Part shown: positions 53,496-63,398 of the stretch, piece by piece
Layout: every line of letters starts with the position of its first letter
How positions within the stretch are numbered: the first letter of the stretch is position 1
NCBI GenBank assembly: GCA_028285265.1
Contig: JANQPX010000053.1
Coordinates: 124,001-188,000 of the forward strand
Reading direction: 5' to 3'
Origin: Geminicoccaceae bacterium
GTDB lineage: Bacteria > Pseudomonadota > Alphaproteobacteria > Geminicoccales > Geminicoccaceae
DNA: 64,000 nt
Made by a program: the position numbers and the translations under genes
The notes under the pieces: generated by a model
The model's database searches: none
Told to the model about the DNA's origin: nothing
What the model saw: the letters and a program-made list of their open reading frames with translations, nothing else

Positions 53496-56400
53496 CTCTG
53501 CGACGATAGAGCATCGTTCAGTTCATGTTCGATGGCGCGTCGCGATCGCGTGAATCGGGCAAAGAGGTCGTAGAGCACCGGGGTTACGATCAAGGTCATC
53601 AGCGACGCGACGCCGAGACCGCCGATGATCACCAGGCCGATCGCCGCCCTACTTTCCGCCCCCGCTCCCGTGGCCAGAGCCAACGGCAAAGCACCGAGCA
53701 TGGTCGAGAGCACGGTCATCACGATCGGGCGAAGCCGGATGGTGGATGCTTCCAAGATCGACTCGCGTACCGATCGTCCGTCGTCACGAAGCTGATTGGC
53801 GAACTCGACGATCAAAATGCCGTTCTTGGCCATTAGCCCGACGAGCAAGATGAGACCAACCTGGCTGTAGATATTCAGTGATCCGCCGGTGAGCCAGAGC
53901 GACGCAAGCGCGCCTGAAACCGCGAGCGGCAGAGTCAGCATGATGATCATAGGGTGGATGAAGCTCTCGAACTGTGCGGCCAGCACCAGGTAGACGATCA
54001 AAAGAGCGAGCGCGAAGGTGACGAGAACACCACCGGTTGTTTCCAAGTATTGCTCGGTCTGGCCAGCATAGCCAAGTTTGGCGCCGGCGGGCAGGATCTC
54101 ACGTGCTTGTGCCTGCATGAAGGTGATCGCACTGCCGAGATCATAGCCTTCGTTTAAGGCGCCTGAGATGGTGACGGACGGGAGGCGATCGAAGCGCCTG
54201 AGTGTTGGTGCCGACGCTCGCTCGTCGATCTTGACCAAGGCTCCCAGCGGCACCAGTTCGTCCGTCGTGTCCGCTCTGAGAAAGATATTCTCGAGATCCG
54301 AAGGTGTTCGCCGGTCGTCCTCCTCAGCTTGCACAACCACCGAATATTCTCGGCCACGATCGACAAAGGTCGTGACCTCGCGCGACGCCAGCATCGTCTG
54401 CAGGGTTGTTGCGATTGCATTGACGGAGATGCCGAGGTCATCGGCGCGTTCACGATCGATCGACACGTCGATCTGTGGCTGGTTTTGTTCGAAATCAATA
54501 TCAATATCGCGGAGGCCTGGATTGGTCTCAGCGGCTTCGACCATGGCTTGCGCCCAGGCTTGAACGGACGCGTAATCCGGGCCCCCCACCACGATCCGAA
54601 GGGGTGTTCGGCTGCCGCGAAGTCCCAGGCCAGAGGGGGTGATCGCAATGGCACGGATTCCGCTCAGCTTGGCGAGTTCGGGATTAAGGCTCCGGCTTAT
54701 CGTATGGGCGTCACGCTCACGGTCCCTCCAGTCAGCGAGGCGTACAACCACGAAGGCCCTGTTTGGCGAACTGCGTCTGCCGACGATGGCGAAGCTCCGG
54801 CGTGCCTCGCCACGATCGAGTAACGGTTGGATAATCGCCTCGACTTTTTTCGTCTCGCCATCGGTATAGCCGACCGTCGCTCCTTGGGGGGCGCTGATCG
54901 AGAAGAAGAAAACGCCGCGATCTTCTCGTGGCGCCAATTCTTTGGGCATGGCGAGATAGAGCCAGTAGGAAGCAGCGCCGACCAAGATGGCAATCGACAG
55001 AACGACGATCGGTGCATCGAGCGAGACGGCGAGTAATCGCCCGTATGCTGATGTCATTCGATTGAGAACACGATGGACGCCTCGGCGCAGTGCCGATCCT
55101 TCGCCACCAGGCTTCAACCATGTTGAACAAAGCATCGGGCACAATGTCAGGGCGATCACTGTCGAGATCGCGACGGCGATGGCGAGCACAAAGCCAAATT
55201 CTTGGAACAATCGACCCACTTGGCCCTGCATAAAGGAAAGCGGGAGGAACACAGCAATGAGTGTGGCCGATGTGGCGAGGACGGCAAACGTGACCTGCCG
55301 CGTTCCAAGGGCGCTCGCCAAGATTGGTCGTTCGCCAAGATCAATCCGTCGTTGGGCATTTTCAAGAACGACGATCGCATCGTCGACCACCAGGCCGATC
55401 GCCAGGATGAGGGCGAGCAGTGTCAAGACGTTGATGGAGAATCCGAGAGCATAGATGCCGATAAAGGCGCCGATAATGGCCACTGGAATTGTTGCAGCCG
55501 GCACAAGGGTTGCCCGAAGCGAAGCGAGAAAGGCAAAGATCACCAAGACGACAAGGGCAAGTGCAATGCCAAGGGCGATCAACACCTCTCGGATTGATTG
55601 TTCGATGAAAAGGGCGTCGTTCGACCCGACCTCAATGGTCATGCCGACTGGAAGTGTCGGGCGCAGGGCATCGAGCTCGGCTTCGATGGCCGTCGAGATC
55701 TCAATCGTGTTGGCATTGGATTGACGAAGTACCCCAAGGCCAATGGCGGATTCGCCACTCGAACGCACAATGGTTTGATCGTCTTCTGCACCAAGCTCGA
55801 CCCGGGCGATATCGGCTAAACGAATGGGAAAACCATCAACCCGATTGATGACCAGACCTCTAAAACTCTCGATATTATCAAGCCGGCTTATGGTACGGAT
55901 CTGAAACTGCCGGCTTTGGCTCTCAAGTTCACCTGCTGGAAGTTCAATATTGTTCTGTCTCAACGCCTCTTCGACGTCGCTGACGGTCAAATTCCGAGCC
56001 GCCATCGCCTGACGATCGAGCCAGATGCGCATAGCGAAGCGTCGATCACCGAAGATCTCGACGGTCGCGACACCATCGAGGGTTGCCAGGCGATCGATGA
56101 TAAAGCGCTCGGCATAGTCGGTAAGTTCAGACGGGCTCATACGATCGCTGACGACACCGATGCGCATGACCGGGTCATCATCGTCATCGCTCTTCGCGAT
56201 GCGTGGCTCATCGGCATCTTCCGGAAGACGAGCGCGTACGCGCCCGACGGCGTCACGCACATCATTGGTGGCCTCGTCGATGTCTCGGCCTGTGCTGAAC
56301 GTGATAACCGTCCGTCCCGAACCGCGTCGGCTTTGCGACTCGATCGACCTTACGCCAGCAATACCGGCAATCGCGCCCTCGACCGGCTCAACGATTTCTG

Positions 56401-56578
56401 TGTCGACAACGCTTGGTGCGGCCCCTGCATAGCCAACGCTGACCGTCACTGTGGGATAGTCGATATCCGGTAGCTCGCGAACTGGCAGACTTAGAAGCGA
56501 AGCGATTCCAAACACGACGATCAGAAGGCTTGAGACGATGGCCAAAACCGGTCGCTTGATCGCAAGGTCGGACAGCAT
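53492..56578 (-). CDS. RND efflux transporter permease (AcrB-like)
   Basis: This 1028-residue inner-membrane pump has the RND layout of two repeats of six-helix bundles each with periplasmic pore domains. The N-terminal MLSDLAIKRPVLAIVSSLLIVVFG, RELPDIDYPTVTVSV, the TM4 motif GLVVDDAIVVLENAQRRI with proton-relay Asp residues, and the C-terminal GLMAKNGILIVEFANQLR are typical of HAE-1/MdtB-like pumps. It overlaps its adaptor gene by one base. Substrates are unknown; no TolC is adjacent, but the TolC-family gene at 39.5 kb could serve. Confidence 0.92.
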   Translation of the reverse strand: MLSDLAIKRPVLAIVSSLLIVVFGIASLLSLPVRELPDIDYPTVTVSVGYAGAAPSVVDTEIVEPVEGAIAGIAGVRSIESQSRRGSGRTVITFSTGRDIDEATNDVRDAVGRVRARLPEDADEPRIAKSDDDDDPVMRIGVVSDRMSPSELTDYAERFIIDRLATLDGVATVEIFGDRRFAMRIWLDRQAMAARNLTVSDVEEALRQNNIELPAGELESQSRQFQIRTISRLDNIESFRGLVINRVDGFPIRLADIARVELGAEDDQTIVRSSGESAIGLGVLRQSNANTIEISTAIEAELDALRPTLPVGMTIEVGSNDALFIEQSIREVLIALGIALALVVLVIFAFLASLRATLVPAATIPVAIIGAFIGIYALGFSINVLTLLALILAIGLVVDDAIVVLENAQRRIDLGERPILASALGTRQVTFAVLATSATLIAVFLPLSFMQGQVGRLFQEFGFVLAIAVAISTVIALTLCPMLCSTWLKPGGEGSALRRGVHRVLNRMTSAYGRLLAVSLDAPIVVLSIAILVGAASYWLYLAMPKELAPREDRGVFFFSISAPQGATVGYTDGETKKVEAIIQPLLDRGEARRSFAIVGRRSSPNRAFVVVRLADWRDRERDAHTISRSLNPELAKLSGIRAIAITPSGLGLRGSRTPLRIVVGGPDYASVQAWAQAMVEAAETNPGLRDIDIDFEQNQPQIDVSIDRERADDLGISVNAIATTLQTMLASREVTTFVDRGREYSVVVQAEEDDRRTPSDLENIFLRADTTDELVPLGALVKIDERASAPTLRRFDRLPSVTISGALNEGYDLGSAITFMQAQAREILPAGAKLGYAGQTEQYLETTGGVLVTFALALLIVYLVLAAQFESFIHPMIIMLTLPLAVSGALASLWLTGGSLNIYSQVGLILLVGLMAKNGILIVEFANQLRDDGRSVRESILEASTIRLRPIVMTVLSTMLGALPLALATGAGAESRAAIGLVIIGGLGVASLMTLIVTPVLYDLFARFTRSRRAIEHELNDALSSQS

Positions 56579-57696
56579 CAGGCGGATCCTGCCTCTGTGC
56601 TCTCATTTGTCGGTGGGTCTGGTGACAAGGGTGTCTCGGGCTCAATCGATCGAACCGCCGATCCTGCACGTAGTCGCTGCAGGCCGGTCACAGCGATCTG
56701 CTCGCCTTCCTTAAGCCCGCTTTTGACTTCGACCCGCCCAATGTCGCGTTGGCCGAGTTCGATGATTCGAAGCGTTGCCTTATCGTTCTCAATCACGAAG
56801 ACACTTGCCTGGCGTTCGGTCAGCACAACCGCATCCTCCGGCACGGTGAGCGCCTCGCGTTCGGCGAGCGTCAGGTCAACCAGCATGAACATGCCAGCCG
56901 GCAAGGTTAGATCCGCGTTTGGGATCTTCGCGCGGACCTTGAAGGCTCGAGATACTGGGTCAATTCTGCTGTCGATGGTGGTAATCTCGCCAGAAAAACG
57001 TCGATTTTCGAAGGCCGCACTGGTCGCCTCGATCATTTGGCCCAGCGCGACGGCACCGAAATAGACCTCTGGAATCTTGAAATCGATCTCGATCTCGGTC
57101 AGGTCATCAAGCGTGGTAATGACCGTGTCTTCATCGACACGGGCGCCCACATCAACTTGCTTTAACCCCACCTTTCCAGAAAAGGGTGCACGCACTGTTC
57201 GGTCCGCGAGGCTTTTCTCGACGCGCCGTAGTCGCGCGTCTGTGGCATCATAGGCGGCTTCAAGCTGATCCACGGTCGCCTTTGCGATGTTGTTTCGTTC
57301 GGCGAGGGCGCGGGCGCGCTCGAGCGCCAGTTCGGCTTCGCGACGTTCAGCTCTCGCTTCCGCCACGTCGGCCACCTCTCTTGCCGAGTCGAGGCGTGCC
57401 AGGGTCTCGCCCTCCCCGACGACGGTCCCTGGGGAAAACAGTAAGTCGACGACGCGGCCCGATTCGGCTGATCGAATGTCGATCGACTGACGAGCCCGGG
57501 TCGTACCTACCGCTTCAACCTTTCGTGCGAGCACCATCCTTTGCACGGTTGCAGTCTCGACAAGAACGGGGCGACGCTTTTGACCAGGGGCAGCACCGGC
57601 ATCGTCTCCGCCGGTCTGATTCCAGAGCAGATGACTGCCGCCTCCGACCATCAGAAGGATGAGGGCAACAATACCAAACTGCTTACCCAATGACAT
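56578..57696 (-). CDS. RND efflux periplasmic adaptor (membrane fusion) protein
   Basis: This 372-residue adaptor has an N-terminal anchor (MSLGKQFGIVALILLMVGGG), a lipoyl half motif (SAESGRVVDLLFSPGTVVGEGETLARLD), an alpha-helical hairpin rich in Glu, Arg and Ala (about 90-160), a second lipoyl half (VRAPFSGKVGLKQVDVGARVDEDT) and a beta-barrel and membrane-proximal domain. The ATG at 57696 is preferred over 57726. Its stop and the permease start share one base (TGATG), a typical coupled pair. Confidence 0.9.
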   Translation of the reverse strand: MSLGKQFGIVALILLMVGGGSHLLWNQTGGDDAGAAPGQKRRPVLVETATVQRMVLARKVEAVGTTRARQSIDIRSAESGRVVDLLFSPGTVVGEGETLARLDSAREVADVAEARAERREAELALERARALAERNNIAKATVDQLEAAYDATDARLRRVEKSLADRTVRAPFSGKVGLKQVDVGARVDEDTVITTLDDLTEIEIDFKIPEVYFGAVALGQMIEATSAAFENRRFSGEITTIDSRIDPVSRAFKVRAKIPNADLTLPAGMFMLVDLTLAEREALTVPEDAVVLTERQASVFVIENDKATLRIIELGQRDIGRVEVKSGLKEGEQIAVTGLQRLRAGSAVRSIEPETPLSPDPPTNESTEAGSA

Positions 57697-57968
57697 GCCG
57701 TGTCTCGTTCCATTGTTTCGTAGCATCGGTCAATGCGGTGCTACTGGGCTCGCTTCGCCTATGTTCGGGGATCTTCTCCCGAGCGCAAAGAAGAATCGTC
57801 CGATCGCGACGTTGGGACCTGTGTTGATTGGGTGGTCTGAGGATCAAACGGAATAGCCCCTAAGATCTAAACGTTCTTGGTTAACACGATGTGAAAATAG
57901 GGTTTGATCTGGCCAATGTCGTCAGATCCGAAAAATTGTGACCCCAAAAGATCAAGGAATCGTCTTTC

Positions 57969-58640
57969 GTGAAATCCGCTAACTTGAAGTCCATTGCACT
58001 TCTCGGAGTCCTGCTGACGCAGGCATGTAGCAGTAAGCCGCCGCTTCATCACCAGGAACTCCTCTACAGTGCCGTGGGGACGAGTGGCATTCTCGGAGTC
58101 GGCGCTTTTCCCCTCTCCGACGGGTACACATTTCGCATTCAAAGCGCCCTTCGCGATCGAGGACGGAATGTTTCGATGGTGCAGGTCGGGGTGCCCGGCG
58201 CCAACACTGATATTGTCAGTGATGCGCTTGCCAAGGCCTCTGATAAGGGGTTAGAGGCTGAATTTGCGACGGTTTGGGTCGGAGCTAATGATCTGGTGAG
58301 CGGGGTGCCCGTCGAGACCTTCGCTTTGGAGCTGAGAACACTACTCAGCGCGCTGCAAAACGACATGGATGCCTATGTCGTCATTGCCAATCTGCCGCCG
58401 ATGCATAACTTCCCCAATTTCATTGAGGAGCCTGTTCCTGAGGTCACGGAGCAACGTGTCATTCAATATAATGCGGTCATCGCTGCGCAAGCGATTGAAT
58501 TTGGCATCCCGATCGTCGATCTGGCTGATGACGCGCTCAATACCCACCTTCTGTTTGATTTTGATGGCCTTCATCCCGACGACGAGGGCCACGAGCGGCT
58601 GGCTAAACTCTTTATGAACATGATCCGGCCTGTCCTCTGA
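57969..58640 (+). CDS. SGNH/GDSL hydrolase lipoprotein
   Basis: This 223-residue protein (GTG start, AAGGAA upstream) has a lipoprotein signal with lipobox LTQAC (Cys20). The SGNH block I reads AVGTSGILG with the nucleophile Ser39 and Thr in place of the usual Asp of GDS; block II GVPGANT, block III GANDL and block V DGLHPDDEGH (Asp and His) are intact. It is probably an esterase or lipase in the periplasm. The GTS variant occurs in a sub-group and does not imply inactivity. Confidence 0.83.
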   Translation: MKSANLKSIALLGVLLTQACSSKPPLHHQELLYSAVGTSGILGVGAFPLSDGYTFRIQSALRDRGRNVSMVQVGVPGANTDIVSDALAKASDKGLEAEFATVWVGANDLVSGVPVETFALELRTLLSALQNDMDAYVVIANLPPMHNFPNFIEEPVPEVTEQRVIQYNAVIAAQAIEFGIPIVDLADDALNTHLLFDFDGLHPDDEGHERLAKLFMNMIRPVL

Positions 58641-58703
58641 GGATGTGGCGATGTTCTTGAGCGCCTGAACGATGTGCTAATGGGGCGGCCTGGAAAGCGA
58701 ATA

Positions 58704-58728
58704 TGGCCAGCCTCAACCAGGCTGGCCA
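58704..58728. terminator. bidirectional hairpin between convergent genes
   Basis: Perfect 10-bp arms TGGCCAGCCT / AGGCTGGCCA with a five-base loop. No T-run follows; it lies between convergent GDSL and GlcG-like genes and probably serves both 3' ends. Confidence 0.55.
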
Positions 58729-58794
58729 CAGACGCGGATTCGAAAACTGGCAACTGACGAAAGGACGTTGCTTAGATCATCACGGAAATGCGTT

Positions 58795-59580
58795 CTACGG
58801 AACGGGCGTGAGGGCGACGGCCGCGGCCCCCTCAGCTCCTGCGTCCAGACAGTTCGGATGGCCAAAGCCATTGCTGGTATCAAAAATGATGTTGTCAGGA
58901 CGATCGGCGTCACCGCTTACGCCAGCGGTTACAAAATCCAACATCAAATTATGTCGGGTCTCCCAAGCGACCATATGGTCACGGCATGAGGTGTCGCCAC
59001 TGACGCCGACCCCACCGAGGCGTCTACCATCTGAACTGTAAAGAGCGAGGCCGCCACCGAACACATTGATCCCGCCGACGCGTTTCCCAACCATGGGATC
59101 ATTTTTCATGCCGAAACGATTGCTCGGTCCGGCATAGGCAACCGCAGGGTCGACCGGATTACTGAACTGAAGACCAAAAAGACTTCCGCCAGGTTGCACC
59201 GCAGCCCAGAGATTGGCCGTCGAAAGGGCCAAACCGGCATTGGCACCACCGCTATTGTTGCCAAGGCTCAGTGAGTTCGCCGTGTTGGCTTTCTGCGCCG
59301 AGATAACCCGACTGGCCAGCCATTGTGACTGAAGATTGTCGTCGCCTGTAAACGCGACGGCACAAACAGTGCCGTCGTCAGAGACGATCGTGCCCCACAT
59401 CTGATTGTTCAAGGTGAGATTGATGCCATCGTTCGCCATGGTGAGGGCGTTTTTGAGGTCACCATGACTTGGCAGGTTAGCGCAGCCCGCTGCTGAGGAC
59501 GCTGTGGAACCACCAATCAGAATCATCGCGCCACAGGCAGCTGACAGAAGATATCGGAATCTTAAAAGCATGGATCTCAT
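58795..59580 (-). CDS. secreted GlcG/HbpS-like heme-binding-type protein
   Basis: This 261-residue exported protein (ATG at 59580, AGGAGGTG upstream) has a signal peptide (about 1-30) and a GlcG/HbpS (DUF336) domain: QKANTANSLSLGN, GGSLFGLQFSNPVDP, VGGINVFGGGLALYSSDGRRLGGVGVSGDTSCRDH. The GVSGD motif is characteristic of the family. Family members bind heme or act as sensors; the present one also has four cysteines in the secreted part that may form disulfides. The role is unknown. Confidence 0.78.
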   Translation of the reverse strand: MRSMLLRFRYLLSAACGAMILIGGSTASSAAGCANLPSHGDLKNALTMANDGINLTLNNQMWGTIVSDDGTVCAVAFTGDDNLQSQWLASRVISAQKANTANSLSLGNNSGGANAGLALSTANLWAAVQPGGSLFGLQFSNPVDPAVAYAGPSNRFGMKNDPMVGKRVGGINVFGGGLALYSSDGRRLGGVGVSGDTSCRDHMVAWETRHNLMLDFVTAGVSGDADRPDNIIFDTSNGFGHPNCLDAGAEGAAAVALTPVP

Positions 59581-59851
59581 TAGACACCTCCTAATATGAG
59601 GACAAATCGCAGTATCAGTTGCCAATTCTAAATAGAATCCAGTGGCAATATTAAACAACTTTAAGGCTTGTGTCGATCACTTGATCGACCAGCTCCAGTC
59701 ACCGAGTCGCGATGGGCAAACCTTACGTCGCCAACCCGAAATGTTGTGATGGAACTCCGCTGAGCACCGTAGGGTCAGCTAGGGCCTTCCCTGCAGTCAA
59801 AAAAGGCGTAAGATGCGCCTGATTGTGTCTCAGAAAAGTTGACGTTCCCCC
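59581..59851. promoter_or_regulatory. divergent region with two palindromes
   Basis: A nested inverted repeat (59619-59648; outer arms TTGCCA / TGGCAA, inner ATTCTA / TAGAAT) and a perfect 18-bp palindrome of 8-bp arms GTCGATCA / TGATCGAC with a two-base centre (59672-59689) lie upstream of the GlcG-like gene and the lysK gene. They resemble operators of dimeric regulators; none is encoded next to them. Confidence 0.55.
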
Positions 59852-61468
59852 ATGGTTGATCTGACGCTGCTCCGCGAGAGCAAGGCTTGGCCGGTGGTCG
59901 AGGCCTTGAAGGTTATCGAGCGAATTGAAAGAAACCCGCCCGAGAAGGGTTTCGTGTTGTTCGAGACCGGCTATGGTCCCTCCGGACTCCCGCATATTGG
60001 TACATTCGGCGAGGTCTTTCGGACGTCGTTGGTAAGGCAAGTGTTCGACTTGCTCTCTGACGTGCCGAGCCGGCTATATGCGTTTTCCGACGATATGGAC
60101 GGCTTACGAAAAGTACCGGACAATCTGCCGAATCCGGAGATGGTGGCAGCCCATCTGGGCAAACCTCTGACGGCGATCCCTGATCCTTTTGGAACCCATC
60201 CAAGTTTTGGCGATCACATGAACGCCCGGCTGGTCGATTTTCTGGATGGCTTCGGTTTCGAATACGAGCATCAGAGTGCGACCAAGCTGTACAAGTCTGG
60301 CGCGTTCAATGATGGCATCAAGCGGCTTCTGCATCGCTTTGAACCGATCAAGAACGTCGTCCTGCCACTCCTCGGTCCAGAACGTCGGGCAACCTACAGC
60401 CCTGTGCTTCCGATTTGTGCCGAGACGGGTGTCGTTTTGCAGGTGCCAATCCTGGAGGTTGATGCAGATGCCGGCACCGTCACCTATGAGAACGAGCAAG
60501 GCGAGCGCGTGACGCAGAGCGCCTTGGATGGTAACGCCAAGCTGCAATGGCGTCCGGACTGGGCGATGCGCTGGGCCGCACTCGGCGTGGATTACGAAAT
60601 GTCAGGCAAGGATCTGATCGATAGCCACAAGGTCTCATCGGCAATCTGTCAGATTCTTGGCGCGAAACCGCCCGAGGGATTTTTCTACGAACTATTTTTG
60701 GATGAGCAAGGTCAGAAGATCTCGAAGTCCAAAGGCAACGGTCTTTCCGTTGACGAGTGGCTGACATATGGGCCGAAGGAGAGCTTGAAGCTCTTCATGT
60801 ATCAGTCGCCAAAGAAGGCGAAGCGCCTTTATTTCGACGTGATCCCGCGCCAAGTCGACGACTATTCTACCTTTCTTGACAAATATGCAGGGCAAGACGA
60901 GGCCCAACAGATTGCCAATCCGGTGTGGCATATGCACAAGCGCCAGCCGCCGCAAGGTGGGCTGCCGATCAGCTTTGCGATGCTGCTCAACCTGGCAAGC
61001 GTGGTGAATGCTGAGGTCCCGGAAGTCCTCTGGGCCTTCATCAAGCGATATGCGCCTGAGGCGACGCCGAGCGCTATGCCGCTCTTAGCGAACCTTGTCG
61101 ACCATGCGTTGACCTATTATCGGGACTTTGTAAAGCCTGCAAAGGCCTACCGGCTGCCGAGCGATGAGGAGCGGCAAGCTCTGGAAGAGCTGGCCAGTTT
61201 CCTCGGTGGCTTCGAGATCGCCTATGGCGAACATGAGGCTGAAGTCGATGCTGCAGCGAGGATTCAAGAGGAGGTCTACGAGATCGGCAAGCGCCATGGG
61301 TTTGCCGACAATCTTCGCGACTGGTTCAAGGCACTCTACGAGATTCTGCTCGGACAAAGTGCTGGGCCAAGATTTGGTTCATTCGTTGCATTTTACGGAC
61401 CGAAAGAGACCACGGCGCTGATCGAACAGGTGTTGAAAGGCGAAGAGTTAGGAAAGCCGGCAGCCTGA
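59852..61468 (+). CDS. lysK: lysyl-tRNA synthetase, class I
   Basis: This 538-residue enzyme is the archaeal-type class I LysRS, as found in many alphaproteobacteria in place of class II LysS. It has the HIGH-like signature GYGPSGLPHIGTFGE and the KMSKS-like KISKSKGN motif, and the alpha-helix-cage C-terminal region. It attaches lysine to tRNA(Lys). It is followed after one base by rsmB, so translation-related genes are grouped. Confidence 0.93.
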   Translation: MVDLTLLRESKAWPVVEALKVIERIERNPPEKGFVLFETGYGPSGLPHIGTFGEVFRTSLVRQVFDLLSDVPSRLYAFSDDMDGLRKVPDNLPNPEMVAAHLGKPLTAIPDPFGTHPSFGDHMNARLVDFLDGFGFEYEHQSATKLYKSGAFNDGIKRLLHRFEPIKNVVLPLLGPERRATYSPVLPICAETGVVLQVPILEVDADAGTVTYENEQGERVTQSALDGNAKLQWRPDWAMRWAALGVDYEMSGKDLIDSHKVSSAICQILGAKPPEGFFYELFLDEQGQKISKSKGNGLSVDEWLTYGPKESLKLFMYQSPKKAKRLYFDVIPRQVDDYSTFLDKYAGQDEAQQIANPVWHMHKRQPPQGGLPISFAMLLNLASVVNAEVPEVLWAFIKRYAPEATPSAMPLLANLVDHALTYYRDFVKPAKAYRLPSDEERQALEELASFLGGFEIAYGEHEAEVDAAARIQEEVYEIGKRHGFADNLRDWFKALYEILLGQSAGPRFGSFVAFYGPKETTALIEQVLKGEELGKPAA

Positions 61469-61469
61469 C

Positions 61470-62825
61470 ATGAAAGAACGCCTCACGCTCGCGAAACGGT
61501 CTCATAAAGGACCGGCTCACAAAAAGCCTGTCGAAGAGAAGCCCGTCGTGGTGCCCACCCCGAGACGGCTGGCGCTGGATGTACTTGGCCGTGTCTTTGG
61601 TGATCAACGAACGTTCGATGAGGCGTTTGCTGGTCACTCCAAACTCGATTTGATGGAGTCGCGGGATCGGGCGTTTGCGAGACTCATCGTGACGACCGTG
61701 ATACGCCGTCGTGGCCAAATCGATGAAGCCGTTGACCGCTATCTGAAAAAGGCGCCTGATCCCAAGGTCCGCAACATTCTGCGTATTGGTGCAGCGCAGC
61801 TGATGTTTCTGGAAACGCCGGTCCATGCGGCCGTAGGTGAAACGGTCGATTTGGCGAGCGGCCGTGCCAGTTACGCGCAAGGGATGATTAACGCTGTGCT
61901 GAGGCGACTCGCCAATGAGCTTGCCGGTATTGAAAAGCGTCAGGATGTGGCGCGACTCAATCTGCCGGATTGGCTTTGGCAGAGTTGGGCCAAGGCTTAC
62001 GGCGAAGAAACGACGCGTGCGATTGCGGAAGCTCAGATCAAGGAGCCCCCGCTCGACATAACCGTGAAGGATGTGCCTGATCTCTGGGCGAAGAAGCTCG
62101 ACGGCAAGGTCATCGGTGGACAGACGATCAGGCGGGCTCCTGGTGGAGGGCTTGTCGAATCGCTCCCAGGCTACGAGCAAGGAGCTTGGTGGGTGCAAGA
62201 CGTTGCGGCGACCCTGCCGGCACGACTGCTCGGACCGCTTGAAGGTCGCCATGTATTTGATCTATGCGCCGCGCCGGGTGGCAAAACGGCCCAGCTTGCT
62301 GCGGCAGGGGCCAAGGTCACGTCGATTGAGGCGTCGGAGAAACGTGCGGAGCGCTTGAAGGAAAATCTGGCGCGACTTCGGCTGGATGCCGAAGTGATCG
62401 TTGCTGATGCGCTACAATGGCGAGCTCCGTCACCAGGCGTACTCGCTTTGCTTGATGCGCCGTGCACGGCGACCGGCACCATCCGGCGCCATCCGGATAT
62501 CGTTTGGCAAAAGACACCTGAGGATGTTGCTCGTCTTGCAAACGTCCAAGAACAGCTCATTCGAACGACCATCGACATGCTGGTCCCTGGCGGCATTCTG
62601 GTTTATGCGGTTTGTTCGCTTCAGCCCGAAGAGGGTGAGGGGCTGATCGAAAAGGTGTTGAGCCAGAGGCTGCCGCTCACTCGGGTTCCCGTTGCAAGAG
62701 AAGAGCTCTTCGGGCTGCCTGTTGATCTGACGGACAATGGTGAGGTGCGAAGCCTTCCTTGCCATCTCGGCGAAGATGGCGGCATGGATGGATTCTTCAT
62801 TGCCCGCCTGCAGCGGGTGGCCTAA
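61470..62825 (+). CDS. rsmB: 16S rRNA m5C967 methyltransferase RsmB
   Basis: This 451-residue protein has an N-terminal NusB-like RNA-binding domain (residues about 30-160: RRLALDVLGRVF, RDRAFARLIVTTVIRRRGQID, LETPVHAAVGETVDLA) and a C-terminal methyltransferase domain with the SAM motif FDLCAAPGGKTAQLAA, and the two catalytic cysteines in DAPCTATG and AVCSLQPEEGE. It methylates C967 of 16S rRNA. One base separates it from lysK. Confidence 0.94.
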   Translation: MKERLTLAKRSHKGPAHKKPVEEKPVVVPTPRRLALDVLGRVFGDQRTFDEAFAGHSKLDLMESRDRAFARLIVTTVIRRRGQIDEAVDRYLKKAPDPKVRNILRIGAAQLMFLETPVHAAVGETVDLASGRASYAQGMINAVLRRLANELAGIEKRQDVARLNLPDWLWQSWAKAYGEETTRAIAEAQIKEPPLDITVKDVPDLWAKKLDGKVIGGQTIRRAPGGGLVESLPGYEQGAWWVQDVAATLPARLLGPLEGRHVFDLCAAPGGKTAQLAAAGAKVTSIEASEKRAERLKENLARLRLDAEVIVADALQWRAPSPGVLALLDAPCTATGTIRRHPDIVWQKTPEDVARLANVQEQLIRTTIDMLVPGGILVYAVCSLQPEEGEGLIEKVLSQRLPLTRVPVAREELFGLPVDLTDNGEVRSLPCHLGEDGGMDGFFIARLQRVA

Positions 62826-62846
62826 GCGACAGCCGACGTTCCGAGA

Positions 62847-63212
62847 TCAGGCCGAGCGTGCCTGTGGGTGGTAAGAAGGGCGTGCCTCAAGTCGCATGAG
62901 GACTTTTGCCATCAACGATTTTGCCCAGTCTCGGCTAAACGCCTCCCAATCGGTCAAGATCTTGGGCTCGACCATCAGCATCTTTTTACCCAGTGGGGTC
63001 TCGTAGAATGCTGCCAGCGCTTCAAGCTCGGCAGGGGTATAATGCTGCGCGTAAATTTTGGCCAGATTCGGCAACGCATTTGCCATTTCGGCCCTGGCTT
63101 CTTCGACGAATAGGATCTCCGCATCCGTCTTTAACTCGTCGGCGAGGCCAAAATCCTCGGCGGCGGCCTGGAAGGCCTGGGGCGCTAGCTGCTCGATCAT
63201 CCGCACACTCAT
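62847..63212 (-). CDS. DUF2059 family protein
   Basis: From the ATG at 63212, preceded by GGAGG at six bases, this 121-residue protein matches DUF2059 (HYTPAELEALAAFYETPLGKKMLMVEP). No signal peptide is evident in this reading, unlike many members. The family function is unknown. A longer reading to 63329 is possible but lacks a good ribosome-binding site. Confidence 0.75.
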   Translation of the reverse strand: MSVRMIEQLAPQAFQAAAEDFGLADELKTDAEILFVEEARAEMANALPNLAKIYAQHYTPAELEALAAFYETPLGKKMLMVEPKILTDWEAFSRDWAKSLMAKVLMRLEARPSYHPQARSA

Positions 63213-63398
63213 GACAGACCTCCACTGTCTTGATGTTAGCGCGTATGAGAGGCAGCTTCGCTCAAAAGCCGATCCCTGTGCGTGATCCAGCGCACATGTT
63301 CTGAAAATAATTGATGGTTGCGCCGACATAGGCTGCTTTGCAGATCACAGCCTCTTTCGATAGTCCCCGCAATGGTGCGCCTAGGTTGGACCGTTGAG
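63213..63398. other. intergenic region, no recognised feature
   Basis: About 186 bases between two minus-strand genes. It should hold the promoter of the DUF2059 gene on the minus strand; no operator or terminator is clear. Confidence 0.3.
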
